The notes under the pieces were generated by a model. That model saw only the letters and a program-made list of their open reading frames with translations. It did no database searches and was not told the DNA's origin. The position numbers and the translations under genes are program-made. Of a stretch of DNA of 64,000 nucleotides, positions 41,323 to 52,119 are shown piece by piece. Each line of letters begins with the position of its first letter. Within the stretch, counting starts at the first letter, position 1. The stretch is from NCBI RefSeq assembly GCF_936928535.1, contig NZ_CAKZHY010000096.1, forward strand, positions 62,001 through 126,000, read 5' to 3'. This DNA is from an uncultured Bradyrhizobium sp. (GTDB taxonomy: Bacteria; Pseudomonadota; Alphaproteobacteria; Rhizobiales; Xanthobacteraceae).

Positions 41323-42069
41323 ATGACGCGTGAATTTTCCGCTGGAAATTATCGGTTCATTCCCTCCGTGTTCCAGTATTCAGCAGGCGCTGCTGCCGCC
41401 GACGGCTATGAGATCGAGCGCGTCAGGTTCGATCAGCTGGTGCCGCTCGCCGAAGGGTTTGCGCTGGCCGCAGAGTACATTCAGGTGCAAGGACGTCCGC
41501 TGACGGCTTTCTGCGCCTGCGAGTTGCGCTCGCCGGCGGCCTTCAGCGAAGAAGGCTTTCGCGCGTTCAACCTGCATTATGTGAAAACGCTATCGGAATG
41601 GGGCATCTTCGACGGCAGCACCAACCCGGTGGCACGGAGCAATGTCTGCCCCGAGATCGATCCGCCCGCGGAGCCGTCGTTCTACGCGTTCTCGTTCACG
41701 CGCCCGACGACGTCGAAGGCGCCGTCCTTCGTGATCGCGGGTGGCGCCGAGGCGCGCGAGGGCAGCGGCACCTATGTCGAGCGCACCGTGCGCTACCGCG
41801 ATCTCAGCCTGGAAGGCCTGCGCGAAAAAGTGCGCTTCACCACGACTTCGCAAATGGAGAACCGGATGACGGCGTTCGGATTCGGCTGGAAAGACACGAC
41901 CGCCGTGCAGGCCTACTCCGTGCACGATTTCCATCACGCGCTGGTCGACGAGCTGGTTCGGCGGGGCGCGCTGCGCTCAGGGCTCACCTGGCACTTTGCG
42001 CGGCCGCCCGTGGCCGACCTCGAATATGAGATGGATTGCCGCCGCGTGATGCGCGAGATGGTGATCTAG
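41323..42069 (+). CDS. CnbZ-like protein (2-aminomuconate deaminase family by resemblance)
   Basis: The 248-residue protein reads like the CnbZ group as I recall it: FSAGNYRFIPSVFQYSAGAA, PLTAFCACELRSPAAFSEEG, NPVARSNVCPEIDPPAEPSF, and a C-terminal half with FGFGWKDTTAVQAYSVHDFH. The first half is RidA-like in its use of FNxxYV and NPVARSNV, suiting enamine or imine hydrolysis, with deamination of 2-aminomuconate semialdehyde derivatives as the reported activity. It follows the cyclase gene by eight bases but probably has its own job. The next gene converges with a four-base overlap. Family placement is from memory and not checked. Confidence 0.55.
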   Translation: MTREFSAGNYRFIPSVFQYSAGAAAADGYEIERVRFDQLVPLAEGFALAAEYIQVQGRPLTAFCACELRSPAAFSEEGFRAFNLHYVKTLSEWGIFDGSTNPVARSNVCPEIDPPAEPSFYAFSFTRPTTSKAPSFVIAGGAEAREGSGTYVERTVRYRDLSLEGLREKVRFTTTSQMENRMTAFGFGWKDTTAVQAYSVHDFHHALVDELVRRGALRSGLTWHFARPPVADLEYEMDCRRVMREMVI

Positions 42070-42953
42070 CGCTGCCTTGGGTCCAGCGCATCGCGCAGGC
42101 CGTCGCCGAGCAGATTCAACGACAGCACCACGAGGAAGATCGCCAGACCCGGCCAGATCGCCATCCACGGCGCCTGGGTCAGGAAGCGTTGCGCCGCATT
42201 GAGCATGCTGCCCCAGGACGGCAACGGCGGCTGCTGGCCGAGGCCAAGGAACGACAGCGCGGCTTCCGCGATGATGGCTGCAGCGATCGACAACGTTGCC
42301 TGGACCAGCAGCGCGGGCAGGATGTTCGGCAGGATGTGCGAGACCGCGATCCGCCAACCGGGATTGCCGAGCGCGCGTGCCGCCTCGACATAATCCTCGG
42401 CCTTGACGCTCAGCACCTGACCACGGGTCAGGCGAATGAAGACCGGCGTTGCCGAGATGCCGATTGCGATCATGGCATTGCCGAGGCTCGGACCAAGGAA
42501 CGCCGCCAGCGCAATCGCCAGGATCAGAAACGGACAAGCGAGCATCGCATCGGTGATCCGGCTGATCAGCGCGTCGACGAATCCGCCGCGATAACCGGAG
42601 AGAAGGCCAAGCGGGACGCCGATCCCCAGCGCGATCGCAACCGAGATCAGGCCTGCCAGCAGTGAGGCGCGTGCGCCATAGATGACGCGGCTCAGGATGT
42701 CGCGGCCGAGCTCGTCGGTTCCGAACCAGTGCGCCGCGGTGGGCGCCTTGCGCACCAGGCTCCAGCTCGTTGCGATGGGGTCATAAGGCGCGATCAGAGG
42801 TGCCAGTAGCGCGAGCAGGATGAAAACGCTGAGCACCACGAGGCCCGCGACCGCCGCCTTGCGCTTGAACAGGCGACGCCGAGCCCGGCGCGCCGGACTG
42901 TCCAGCTCGCCGGCATCAGCGATGGGGGTGGCCGCGAGCACGGCGTCGGTCAT
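42066..42953 (-). CDS. Peptide ABC importer permease, DppC type (second system)
   Basis: The 295-residue protein has a cytoplasmic Arg-rich start then six helices (AVAGLVVLSVFILLALLAPL). The DppC hallmarks are HWFGTDELGRDILSRVIYGA and the EAA loop VEAARALGNPGWRIAVSHIL followed by PNILPALLV. It ends with LNLLGDGLRDALDPRQR, as in OppC/DppC proteins. It is the last gene of a 12-gene minus-strand unit and starts three bases after its DppB partner. Its stop overlaps the convergent CnbZ-like gene. Confidence 0.92.
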   Translation of the reverse strand: MTDAVLAATPIADAGELDSPARRARRRLFKRKAAVAGLVVLSVFILLALLAPLIAPYDPIATSWSLVRKAPTAAHWFGTDELGRDILSRVIYGARASLLAGLISVAIALGIGVPLGLLSGYRGGFVDALISRITDAMLACPFLILAIALAAFLGPSLGNAMIAIGISATPVFIRLTRGQVLSVKAEDYVEAARALGNPGWRIAVSHILPNILPALLVQATLSIAAAIIAEAALSFLGLGQQPPLPSWGSMLNAAQRFLTQAPWMAIWPGLAIFLVVLSLNLLGDGLRDALDPRQR

Positions 42954-42956
42954 GGT

Positions 42957-43898
42957 CTAGCCCCTCAACCGCGGATTGACGAGGATATAGGCAATATCGG
43001 CGATCAGATTGAGCGTGATGTAGACCGTGGCTGTCACCAGCACCACGCCCTGTACCACGGCGTAATCGCGGTTGAACACGGCGTCGACGATCAGCTTTCC
43101 GAAGCCGGGAATGGAGAAGATCTGCTCGGTCAGCACCGCGCCGGACAAGAGCGTGCCGAGTTCGAGCGCGCCGAGCGTGATGATGGGTGTGAGCGCATTG
43201 CGCATGGCATGTTTGAGAATTACGGAGCGCTCGGACAGGCCCTTGGCCCGCGCGGTGCGGACATAATCACTTTCCAGCACCTGGAGCATGGCGCTGCGGG
43301 TATGCCGCATCAGGATCGCGGCGATCGCGTTGCCGAGCACGAAAGCGGGCATGATGGTGGCGGCGAGGCTCGCGCGCCAGTCCTCGGACAGCGGGACATA
43401 GCCGGAAGCCGGTAGCCAGCCCAGCTCGATCGAGAACAGAAAGATCAGCATGATGCCGAGCCAGAAATTCGGCGTCGAGATACCCCACAGCGCGAAGAAA
43501 TTGGCGCCGTAGTCCCAGGCTGTTCCCTTCTTCACGGCCGCAACGATGCCGGCGGGGATACCGATCAGGAATGCGATGATGATCGCCATGGCGCCGAGCT
43601 GCAGCGTCACCGGCAGCTTCTGCGCAATCAGCTCGCGCACCGGCATCTTGTTGCGCAGCGACTCGCCGAAGTCGCCGACAAGGACGCCCTTGATCCAGTA
43701 GGCGTATTGCACCGGGACGGGCTGATCGAGCCGGTACTGGTGCCGGATCTGCTCGATCACGGCAGGATCGCGCTCTTCGCCCGCCATCACAAGGGCCGGA
43801 TCGCCCGGCAGCAATTGCTGCAGCGAGAAGATCAGAACCGACACGAAAAACAGTGTCGGTACGATCTGCGCAAGCCGGCGGGCGAGGAAGTTCAGCAT
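42957..43898 (-). CDS. Peptide ABC importer permease, DppB type (second system)
   Basis: The 313-residue protein starts MLNFLARRLAQIVPTLFFVS and has the DppB pattern PGDPALVMAGEERDPAVIEQ, six membrane helices, and the EAA loop SDYVRTARAKGLSERSVILK followed by HAMRNALTPIITLGA. It pairs with the DppC protein encoded three bases downstream. The binding protein gene lies ten bases upstream, so the second importer is complete. Cargo is inferred from the binding protein and the neighbouring gamma-glutamyltransferase. Confidence 0.93.
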   Translation of the reverse strand: MLNFLARRLAQIVPTLFFVSVLIFSLQQLLPGDPALVMAGEERDPAVIEQIRHQYRLDQPVPVQYAYWIKGVLVGDFGESLRNKMPVRELIAQKLPVTLQLGAMAIIIAFLIGIPAGIVAAVKKGTAWDYGANFFALWGISTPNFWLGIMLIFLFSIELGWLPASGYVPLSEDWRASLAATIMPAFVLGNAIAAILMRHTRSAMLQVLESDYVRTARAKGLSERSVILKHAMRNALTPIITLGALELGTLLSGAVLTEQIFSIPGFGKLIVDAVFNRDYAVVQGVVLVTATVYITLNLIADIAYILVNPRLRG

Positions 43899-43908
43899 CC
43901 CCGTGGCG

Positions 43909-45417
43909 TCACTTCAGCTTGAGGCCGACGACGCGCACGAGGCCGTCGGGCATTTGCTTGTAGCCTTCGAGCTTGGTTGTGTGCGCGATGATGATGCGGC
44001 GGTGAAAGATGTACAGGATGCCCTCGTCGTCGAGCTCCAGCTTCGCAAGCTTCTCGTAGACGGCCTTCCTTTGCGCCATGTCCGACGTGAGGCGTGCATC
44101 GTCGAGTGCCTTGTCGGCGTCCGCATTGGCCCAGGCGCTGTAGTTCTGCGGCGCATCCTTGTGCAGGAAAACATAGGAGTTACCGTCGGGATCGATGCGG
44201 CCACTCCATGCCAGCATGTAGGCTTGGTACTCACCCGCCTCCGCTTGTTTCAGCGATGTCGCGAACTCGGTGACGCGGATTTTCAGGTCGAACCCGGCCT
44301 CGGCCGCCATCGATTGTACCACCTGCGCGACGGCCTCGGTCTCGGCGCCCTTCGGCACCAGGAAATCGACATTGATTGGCGGCGTCACGCCCGCTTCCTT
44401 CAGCAGCGCCTTGGCCTTCTCCACGTTGCGCGGGCGGATCGGAAAGGCTTTCTGATAGTAGGGATGATCTGGATTGACCCATTGATTGCCGGGCTGGAAC
44501 TCGCCGTTGAACACGACCTGGTTGATCGCTTCACGATCGATAGTAAGGTCGAGCGCTTGCCGGACCTTGGCGGACTGGCTGAGCGGCCCCTTGGCCTTGT
44601 CCTTGCCGATATTGAGCGTGATGCCCTGATAGCCGAGCTCAATGGCCGTCGCGACCTTCAGCCGAGAATCCGCGCGCACGTCTTTAAGGTCGGTGGCGAG
44701 CACGCGCTCGATCAGATCGAGGCTCCCGGATTTCAGGCTTGCCAGCCGCACGGTGGCATCAACAATCGGCTGGAACACGATCTTGTCGATGAAGACGTTG
44801 TCCTTGTTCCAATAGTCGGCGAACTTCTCGAACACGATGCGATCCTGCTGCACGCGCTCGACGAATTTATACGGACCGGCGCAGACCGGGTGCAGGCCGA
44901 ACTTGTCCCCGGCCTCCTTCGCCGCCTTCGGTGAGACCATCATGCCGGCGCGGTCCGTGAGCTGGGCGAGGAGCGGCGAGAATGGCGATTTCAACACCAG
45001 CTTGATGGTGAGGGGATCGACGACATCGATGTGGTCGACCGAGGCGAGCTCTGGCTTGCGGAACGAGCCCGGGAGGGTCAGGTGGCGCTCCAGCGAGAAT
45101 TTGGCGGCTTCCGCATCGAACGGCTCGCCGTCGTGGAATTTCACGCCGGGCCGCAGCTTGATGACGAGGCCCTTGCCGTCATCGACCGTCTCGCTCGACA
45201 GCGCGAGCTGCGGCACGATGTTCAGCTTCTCGTCGATGTCGAACAGCTTGTCGCAGAAGGCCGCGAACACGATGCGGCCGACATAGGTGCGTGCCATCGT
45301 GGGATCGAGGATATCAGGATCCTCGGCGAGCCCAATCCGCAGCGTGGTCTGGGCTTGCGCGGCTCCAAGCGACAGCAGGACGACGGCAGCCGTCGCGGCC
45401 AGACGAAACATCTTCAT
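43909..45417 (-). CDS. Peptide ABC importer substrate-binding protein (second system)
   Basis: The 502-residue precursor starts at ATG 45417 with a signal peptide ending AQA-Q (residue 22 or so). The SBP_bac_5 pattern is clear: LRIGLAEDPDILDPTMARTY, KLRPGVKFHDGEPFDAEAAK and FPIRPRNVEKAKALLKEAG. An earlier in-frame start (45477) would precede the signal peptide with 20 Arg-rich residues and lies inside the ATPase gene, so it is rejected. Family members bind di- and oligopeptides, glutathione or nickel chelates. Confidence 0.92.
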   Translation of the reverse strand: MKMFRLAATAAVVLLSLGAAQAQTTLRIGLAEDPDILDPTMARTYVGRIVFAAFCDKLFDIDEKLNIVPQLALSSETVDDGKGLVIKLRPGVKFHDGEPFDAEAAKFSLERHLTLPGSFRKPELASVDHIDVVDPLTIKLVLKSPFSPLLAQLTDRAGMMVSPKAAKEAGDKFGLHPVCAGPYKFVERVQQDRIVFEKFADYWNKDNVFIDKIVFQPIVDATVRLASLKSGSLDLIERVLATDLKDVRADSRLKVATAIELGYQGITLNIGKDKAKGPLSQSAKVRQALDLTIDREAINQVVFNGEFQPGNQWVNPDHPYYQKAFPIRPRNVEKAKALLKEAGVTPPINVDFLVPKGAETEAVAQVVQSMAAEAGFDLKIRVTEFATSLKQAEAGEYQAYMLAWSGRIDPDGNSYVFLHKDAPQNYSAWANADADKALDDARLTSDMAQRKAVYEKLAKLELDDEGILYIFHRRIIIAHTTKLEGYKQMPDGLVRVVGLKLK

Positions 45418-45439
45418 CGGATAATCCCCATTGCTCCGG

Positions 45440-46545
<1,106 letters not shown>

Positions 46546-46546
<1 letters not shown>

Positions 46547-47529
46547 CACGACACCAAAATTTCGAGCGGCGCGCGGATGCAGCGCGAGACGTGGCCGGGG
46601 CTAACGTCCACGAGCGGCGGCGGTGCCCTCGTGCAGGCCTCCAGCACGAACGGACAGCGCGCGGCGAACCGGCAACCAGCAGGCGGTTGCGCCATGTTCG
46701 GCACCATGCCTTCGATCGTCGCCAGCTGCTCGGCGCGTTGATCTAGCCGCGGGATCGAGCCAAGCAGGCCGACCGTGTAGGGATGTTGCGGCGCGGAGAA
46801 CAGTTCGTCGACCGGCGCGCGCTCGACGATTTCGCCGGCATACATCACCGCGACCTCGTCGCAGACTTCTGCGACGACGCCGAGATCGTGGGTGATCAGG
46901 ATGATAGCGGCGCCGCTCGCCGCCTTCAACTCGCGCATCAACTCCAGGATCTGGGCCTGCAACGTGACGTCGAGCGCAGTGGTCGGCTCGTCCGCGATCA
47001 GCAGCTGCGGATCGCAGGCGAGCGCCATCGCGATCATGACGCGCTGGCGCATGCCGCCGGAGAGCTTGTGCGGATATTCGTCGATCCGCCGCTCGGGTGA
47101 GGGGATGTGGACGCGGCGCAGCAGGTCGATGGCCCGCTCGCGCGCGCTTTTCCGCGAGCCGCCGCGATGGCGGAGGATCGTCTCGATGATCTGGTCGCCG
47201 ATCGTAAAGCTCGGATTGAGCGACGTCATCGGCTCCTGAAAAATCATCGCGAGCCGGTTGCCGCGCAGGTCACGCAACGTCTGGTCCGCGGCCTTCAGGA
47301 GATCAAAGCCGTCGAAGCGGATCGCACCAGTAACCTCTGTGGTCTGCTTCGGCAGCAGCCCCATGATTGCGAGCGAGGTTACGCTCTTGCCGCAGCCGGA
47401 CTCGCCGACGAGGCCGAGCGTTGCGCCATTGGCGACGCTGAGATCGACGCTGTCGACAGCATGGGTGATACGGCCGTCGTCGCCGTGGAAACGGATACGC
47501 AGGTCCCTGATCTCGATCAGAGGGCTCAT
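46546..47529 (-). CDS. Peptide ABC importer ATPase, DppD/OppD type (second system)
   Basis: The 327-residue protein has Walker A GLVGESGCGKSVTSLAIMG, the Q-loop IFQEPMTSLNPSF, signature KLSGGMRQRVMIAMAL and Walker B LLIADEPTTALDVT, with the OppD/DppD tail GCRFAARCPFVLEACT. The frame remains open 63 codons upstream through the DUF1028 gene, but the ATG at 47529 that overlaps the DUF1028 stop (ATGA) is the natural start. It forms the ATPase pair with the next gene downstream. Confidence 0.93.
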
Positions 47530-48236
47530 GCTTGTCGCGCCCGCGCCGCAGCGATGCTGGCGTCGATGACGCTGCGATCGGTATTGCCGGCCGGGTTCTG
47601 CCGGGTCGGCATGGACGGGCGGAAGTGGACCCAGAGCTCGTGGCTGACCTGTTCGAGCCGCTCGAGCTCGCCGAGCGGATCGGGATGATCGTCGGCGCGG
47701 ATATCCAGCGCCGGCCATTCCTCCTCGCCGTGGATCACAAGGGCCGCGGATTGCTTGCCCCGCTTGTCACCGCCGGCAGCTTCACCTGCGCGCATGGCCG
47801 CGAGCAGCCGGCGCGGGAAGGGCAGGCTGTCATTGGCGATGTAGGTCTTCGCCGTCTCGGCGAGCACGTCGGCGCCGGCGAGCATGTTGCCCGCGATCGA
47901 GAAGCCGCTGCCAGCGATGTGCCCGCACCAGTCGACGCAGTCGCGTCCGGTATGCGCGGCGATCGCACCGCTCGCATCCATGATGTGAATCTGCCGGCTC
48001 TCGCGGCCGCTGTCGGTCGCGAGCAGGGCGGCGAGCACATCATGCGCGTTCAGGCCATCGCGGAGCAGCTTGACGCCATCGATGCCATAATAGGGATTGA
48101 CGAAGGCCTGGGTTGCGATGGCGCCGAGGCCGGCTGCGATGTAGGGGACGCGCGCGCCGACGGCGAAGAAGCGGGTCGCTACCGCAATGCCGAACTGGCC
48201 GGTGGCAGGATCTCGCGCAATGATCGACCAGGTCAT
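47526..48236 (-). CDS. DUF1028-family protein (predicted Ntn-hydrolase fold)
   Basis: The 236-residue protein begins MTWSIIARDPATGQFGIAVA and continues RVPYIAAGLGAIATQAFVNP, the hallmark start of the DUF1028 family. That family is grouped with the Ntn-hydrolase superfamily in COG3342. If processed like those enzymes, Thr2 or Ser4 at the N-terminus could be a nucleophile; this is inference. It sits between the gamma-glutamyltransferase (a true Ntn-hydrolase, ten bases upstream) and the second importer. The position suggests it also acts on imported peptides. The chemistry is not established. Confidence 0.85.
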   Translation of the reverse strand: MTWSIIARDPATGQFGIAVATRFFAVGARVPYIAAGLGAIATQAFVNPYYGIDGVKLLRDGLNAHDVLAALLATDSGRESRQIHIMDASGAIAAHTGRDCVDWCGHIAGSGFSIAGNMLAGADVLAETAKTYIANDSLPFPRRLLAAMRAGEAAGGDKRGKQSAALVIHGEEEWPALDIRADDHPDPLGELERLEQVSHELWVHFRPSMPTRQNPAGNTDRSVIDASIAAARARQA

Positions 48237-48245
48237 GAGCTGCCT

Positions 48246-50051
48246 TTAGCGTCCCGCGGCGTAGCCCTGCATGCCGCGCGGATTGGCCGCGGCGCGGCGG
48301 CGTACGCCGACGCGCGAGGCCGCGGTGAGGCGGCCCTCCGACCAGTCGGGGCCGACCTCGACGATATGCCCGCGCTCACGCAAGTTCTCGATCGTCGCCT
48401 TCGGCACTCGGTTCTCGACCACGAGCACGCCGGGGCGCGCGGTGCGTGGCCAGAACGAGATCGGGAAATGCTCGGAGTGCCAGGCCGGCGCGTCGATCGA
48501 TTCCTGCAGGTTGAGGTTGCAATGGACGTGACGCAGGAAGAACTGCGTGATCCATTGATCCTGCTGGTCGCCGCCGGGCGAACCCCAAGCCAAATACGGC
48601 TCGCCGTCGCGCAGTGCCATAGTCGGCGACAGCGTGGTGCGCGGCCGCTTGCCCGGCGCGAGCGAGCCGGGGTGGTCTTCCTCCAGCCAGAACATTTGGG
48701 CGCGGCTGCCTAGGCAAAAGCCGAGCTCTGGAATGATTGGTGAGGATTGCAGCCAGCCACCTGACGGTGTCGAGGATATCATGTTGCCGGCCTTGTCGAT
48801 GATGTCGAAATGCACGGTGTCGCCGCGCACCTCGCCGAAGCGACCTACGGTCGGTTCGCCGGCGCCGAGCGCGCCGACCGCCTCGCGTTGCCCTTCGGCG
48901 CGACGCAGCTTGACCACGCCGCCAAAACCTTCGATCGAGCCGGGTACGAAATCGAGCGAGGCCTTGTCGGTGACGAGTTTGCGGCGTTCGTCGTTGTAGG
49001 CGTCCGACAGCAGCGTTCCGATCGGGATCTCGGAGAACTTGGGATCGCCGTAGAATTTCTCGCGGTCGGCGAAGGCAAGCTTCGCGCATTCGATCTGGAG
49101 ATGGATGAATTCCGGCCCGGTCGGATCGAGACCGTCCAGCGCAAAGCCTTTGAGCAGCGCGAGCTGCTGCAGGGTAACGGGGCCCTGGCTCCAGACGCCG
49201 GCCTTGCAGACGGTGTAGCGGCCATAATCGTAGGTGAGCGGCGCCTCGACGGTCGGCTGCCAGCGCGCCATGTCGTCGGCGGAGAGCACGCCGCGATGTG
49301 GCGAGCCGCTGACGTCCATCACCTCCTGCGTCCGGCAGAATTTGTCGATGGCTTCCGCGACAAAGCCTTGCGACCAGGCTTTTCGCGCGCGCTCGATCTC
49401 GGCGTCGCGACCGCCACCGCCGCTTTCGGCCTCGTTGAGAATGCGCGTGTAGGTCGCTGCCAGCGTCTTGTTGGTGAAGATCGTACCGGGTTTCGGCACT
49501 TCGCCGTTCGGCAGGTAGACCGCCGCCGAGGTTGGCCAGTGCTTGCGGAACAGTTGCTCGACGGTCTGGATCGTGGCGCAGGCGCGCTCGACCAGCGGGT
49601 AACCGTCGCGGGCGTAGGAGATCGCAGGCTCGAGCACGTCGCGCACGCGCATGGTGCCGTAGTCACGCAGCAGCATCATCCAGGATTCGAAGGTGCCGGG
49701 GACGCAGGCCGCGAGCAGGCCGGTGCCCGGCACCATGTCGAGGCCTTCGCTCTTGTAATGCGCGATCGTGGCGCGCGCCGGGGCCGGGCCCTGGCCGCAG
49801 ATCACCTCGGTGCGGCCGCGCTTCACGTCATGGACAATAACAGGCACATCGCCGCCGGGGCCGTTCAGATGCGGCTCGACGACCTGAAGGGTGAAGGCAG
49901 TGGCAACGCCGGCATCGAAAGCATTGCCGCCCTTTTCCAGGATGGCCATGCCGACGGCGGTCGCGATCCAGTGCGTGGTCGCGACGACCCCGAAAGTGCC
50001 CTCGATTTCGGGGCGTGTCGTGAAGGGATCGGGATTGACGTTGCTGGCCAT
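48246..50051 (-). CDS. Gamma-glutamyltransferase-family Ntn-hydrolase
   Basis: The 601-residue protein follows the GGT plan: an alpha-chain half (ATTHWIATAVGMAILEKGGN, GPAPARATIAHYKSEGLD) and a beta-chain half starting at the candidate nucleophile Thr412 in RGDTVHFDIIDKAGNMISST. The Pro-Ser-Gly-Gly turn and GGDQQDQWITQFFLRHVHCN are also present. No signal peptide is visible at MASNVNPDPFTTRPE, so it is probably cytoplasmic, unlike periplasmic GGTs. GGT removes gamma-glutamyl groups from glutathione and similar peptides. Its place in a two-importer operon supports catabolism of imported gamma-glutamyl peptides. Confidence 0.9.
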   Translation of the reverse strand: MASNVNPDPFTTRPEIEGTFGVVATTHWIATAVGMAILEKGGNAFDAGVATAFTLQVVEPHLNGPGGDVPVIVHDVKRGRTEVICGQGPAPARATIAHYKSEGLDMVPGTGLLAACVPGTFESWMMLLRDYGTMRVRDVLEPAISYARDGYPLVERACATIQTVEQLFRKHWPTSAAVYLPNGEVPKPGTIFTNKTLAATYTRILNEAESGGGGRDAEIERARKAWSQGFVAEAIDKFCRTQEVMDVSGSPHRGVLSADDMARWQPTVEAPLTYDYGRYTVCKAGVWSQGPVTLQQLALLKGFALDGLDPTGPEFIHLQIECAKLAFADREKFYGDPKFSEIPIGTLLSDAYNDERRKLVTDKASLDFVPGSIEGFGGVVKLRRAEGQREAVGALGAGEPTVGRFGEVRGDTVHFDIIDKAGNMISSTPSGGWLQSSPIIPELGFCLGSRAQMFWLEEDHPGSLAPGKRPRTTLSPTMALRDGEPYLAWGSPGGDQQDQWITQFFLRHVHCNLNLQESIDAPAWHSEHFPISFWPRTARPGVLVVENRVPKATIENLRERGHIVEVGPDWSEGRLTAASRVGVRRRAAANPRGMQGYAAGR

Positions 50052-50133
50052 GGGCTACCTCATTGACGGCGCGCGCAATTGATCACATCCAATGCTGGGA
50101 TGCCAAATGCACAGGTCGCATGGCACGCGCGCG

Positions 50134-51123
50134 TTATGCCGGGACCGGCGCGGTGTTAACCGCATGGCAGGCGACGCCGTCGATCAGCTTTGGAACTTCC
50201 TTGCGGCAAAGGTCGAATGCCAGCGGACAGCGCGGATTGAAGGAGCAGCCGGAGGGCGGATTGATCGGGTTCGGAATCTCGCCCTTCACCGGAATGCGCT
50301 GGCGGCCGCTCATAGCAAGATCAGGCACGGCACCCAGCAGCATCTTGGTGTAGGGCATGCGCGGGCGGGCGAACAACTCGCGCCCCTCCGCGATCTCGAC
50401 GATGCGGCCGAGATACATCACGCCGACCCGGCTCGCCATGTGGCGGACCACGGCGAGGTTGTGGCTGATGAACATATAGGTCAGGCCGAACTTGTCCTGG
50501 AGGTCGCGCATCAGGTTCAGGATCTGCGCCTGCACGGAGACGTCGAGCGCGGAAGTTGGCTCGTCGCAAACGATGAATTCGGCGTCGGAGGCGAGCGCCC
50601 GCGCGATCGCGATACGCTGGCGCTGGCCGCCGGAGAATTCATGCGGGAATTTCAGCCGATCGTCGGGATGCAGGCCGACGAGGGTCAAAAGTTCGCCGAC
50701 GCGGGCCTGGATGTCGCGTTCGCCCTGAATCAGGTCGAAGGCGCGGATCGGCTCAGAGATGATGGCATCGACGCGGAAGCGCGGGTTCAGGCTCGCATAG
50801 GGGTCCTGAAAGATCATCTGGATGCGGCGACGGAGCTTTCGGCGGGCCGGAGCTTGCCGCGGATCCGTCATCGAGACGCCGTCAATCAGGACGTCGCCGG
50901 AGCTCGGCGGCAACAGGCCGACCACCATCCGCGCCACAGTGGTCTTGCCCGAGCCGGACTCGCCGACCAGCGCAAAGGTCTCGCCCTTCCTGATATCGAA
51001 GGTCACGCCGTCGACGGCCTTGAGATATTCGAGCTGGCCGCCCTCGAGCACGCGGTTGAGCCAGGGTTTTGAAACGTCGAAGACGCGGCGCAGATTTGTG
51101 CCCTGGACGAAGGGAGTGCTCAT
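50134..51123 (-). CDS. Peptide ABC importer ATPase, DppF type (first system)
   Basis: The 329-residue ATPase has Walker A VGESGSGKTTVARMVVGL, Q-loop MIFQDPYASLNPRFRV, signature EFSGGQRQRIAIARAL and Walker B FIVCDEPTSALDVS, with the tail GCSFNPRCPLAFDLCRKEVP. It overlaps the DppD gene by four bases at 51120-51123. An 82-base gap without a terminator separates it from the GGT gene. It is clearly related to the ATPase at 45440 but not a recent duplicate. Confidence 0.93.
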   Translation of the reverse strand: MSTPFVQGTNLRRVFDVSKPWLNRVLEGGQLEYLKAVDGVTFDIRKGETFALVGESGSGKTTVARMVVGLLPPSSGDVLIDGVSMTDPRQAPARRKLRRRIQMIFQDPYASLNPRFRVDAIISEPIRAFDLIQGERDIQARVGELLTLVGLHPDDRLKFPHEFSGGQRQRIAIARALASDAEFIVCDEPTSALDVSVQAQILNLMRDLQDKFGLTYMFISHNLAVVRHMASRVGVMYLGRIVEIAEGRELFARPRMPYTKMLLGAVPDLAMSGRQRIPVKGEIPNPINPPSGCSFNPRCPLAFDLCRKEVPKLIDGVACHAVNTAPVPA

Positions 51124-52106
51124 GCCGCGGTCTCCGCCGACACCGGATCATAGAGATGGCAAGCGACCGATTGCGCGCCGCGCGACAGCGGCTCCGGCCG
51201 GTCGACCCGGCAACGATCGAAAGCCGAGGCGCAGCGCGGGTTGAACGAGCAGCCGCGCGGGATCGCAGACAAGCGCGGCATCGAGCCGGGGATCTGCACC
51301 AGGCGCTTGTCGTCGCCGGCAAGCGTCGGAATCGCGCCCATCAGGCCCTTGGCATAGGGATGCAGCGGGTTCCTCACGACGTCCTGCACCGGGCCGATCT
51401 CGGCGACGCGGCCGGCATACATCACCGCGACGCGGTCCGAGGTCTCGGCGATCACGCCCATGTCGTGGGTCACCAGCATCACGGCGGTGCCGTGATCGCG
51501 GCCGAGCCGCTTGATCAGCGAGATGATCTGCGCCTGCACCGAGACGTCGAGCGCGGTCGTTGGCTCGTCCGCGATGATCAGCTCCGGCTCGGCGCAGATC
51601 GCAAGCGCAATCACCACGCGTTGGCGCATGCCGCCGGAGAATTCGTGCGGGTAGCCGTCGATGCGCTTGTCCGGCGCGGGAATGCCGACTTCAGCAAGCA
51701 GGTCGATGGCGCGGCGGCGGGCCGCCGTCTCGGACAGGTCGAGATGGGTCCGGATCGTCTCGACGATCTGGTCGCCGACCTTGTACAGCGGGTTGAGCGA
51801 GGTCAGCGGATCCTGGAAGATCATGCCGATGCGCTTGCCACGAATACGGCGCATCTCCTCCGGCGGCAGATTGTCGATGCGCAGGCCGGCGAGGCGAATC
51901 TCGCCGCCGGCGATGCGCCCGGGCGGATCGATCAGGCCGATCACCGAAAGCCCGGTGACGGACTTGCCGGCGCCGGATTCGCCGACCACGCCCAGCACTT
52001 CGCCCTTGGCGATATCGAACGAGACGCCGTCGATGGCGCGCAGCGTGCCGCGGCGGGAGGCGAACTCGACCTGAAGATTGCGGACGGAGAGAACGGGCTC
52101 GGTCAT
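51120..52106 (-). CDS. Peptide ABC importer ATPase, DppD type (first system)
   Basis: The 328-residue ATPase has Walker A GVVGESGAGKSVTGLSVIG, Q-loop MIFQDPLTSLNPLYKV, signature EFSGGMRQRVVIALAI and Walker B LIIADEPTTALDVS, and the tail GCSFNPRCASAFDRCRVDRP. Thirteen bases separate it from the DppC gene. The pair with the DppF protein at 50134 is the standard heteromeric motor for Opp/Dpp importers. Confidence 0.93.
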   Translation of the reverse strand: MTEPVLSVRNLQVEFASRRGTLRAIDGVSFDIAKGEVLGVVGESGAGKSVTGLSVIGLIDPPGRIAGGEIRLAGLRIDNLPPEEMRRIRGKRIGMIFQDPLTSLNPLYKVGDQIVETIRTHLDLSETAARRRAIDLLAEVGIPAPDKRIDGYPHEFSGGMRQRVVIALAICAEPELIIADEPTTALDVSVQAQIISLIKRLGRDHGTAVMLVTHDMGVIAETSDRVAVMYAGRVAEIGPVQDVVRNPLHPYAKGLMGAIPTLAGDDKRLVQIPGSMPRLSAIPRGCSFNPRCASAFDRCRVDRPEPLSRGAQSVACHLYDPVSAETAA

Positions 52107-52119
52107 GAACGCTGCATGC

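Noticed and set aside
41323..42069. CnbZ-like gene as a fourth member of the kinase-cyclase signalling unit
   Set aside because: It is close (eight bases) but its family is metabolic; proximity alone does not support a signalling role.
50052..50133. Terminator between the first importer and the GGT gene
   Set aside because: No stem followed by a T-run is present, so the operon is treated as continuous.
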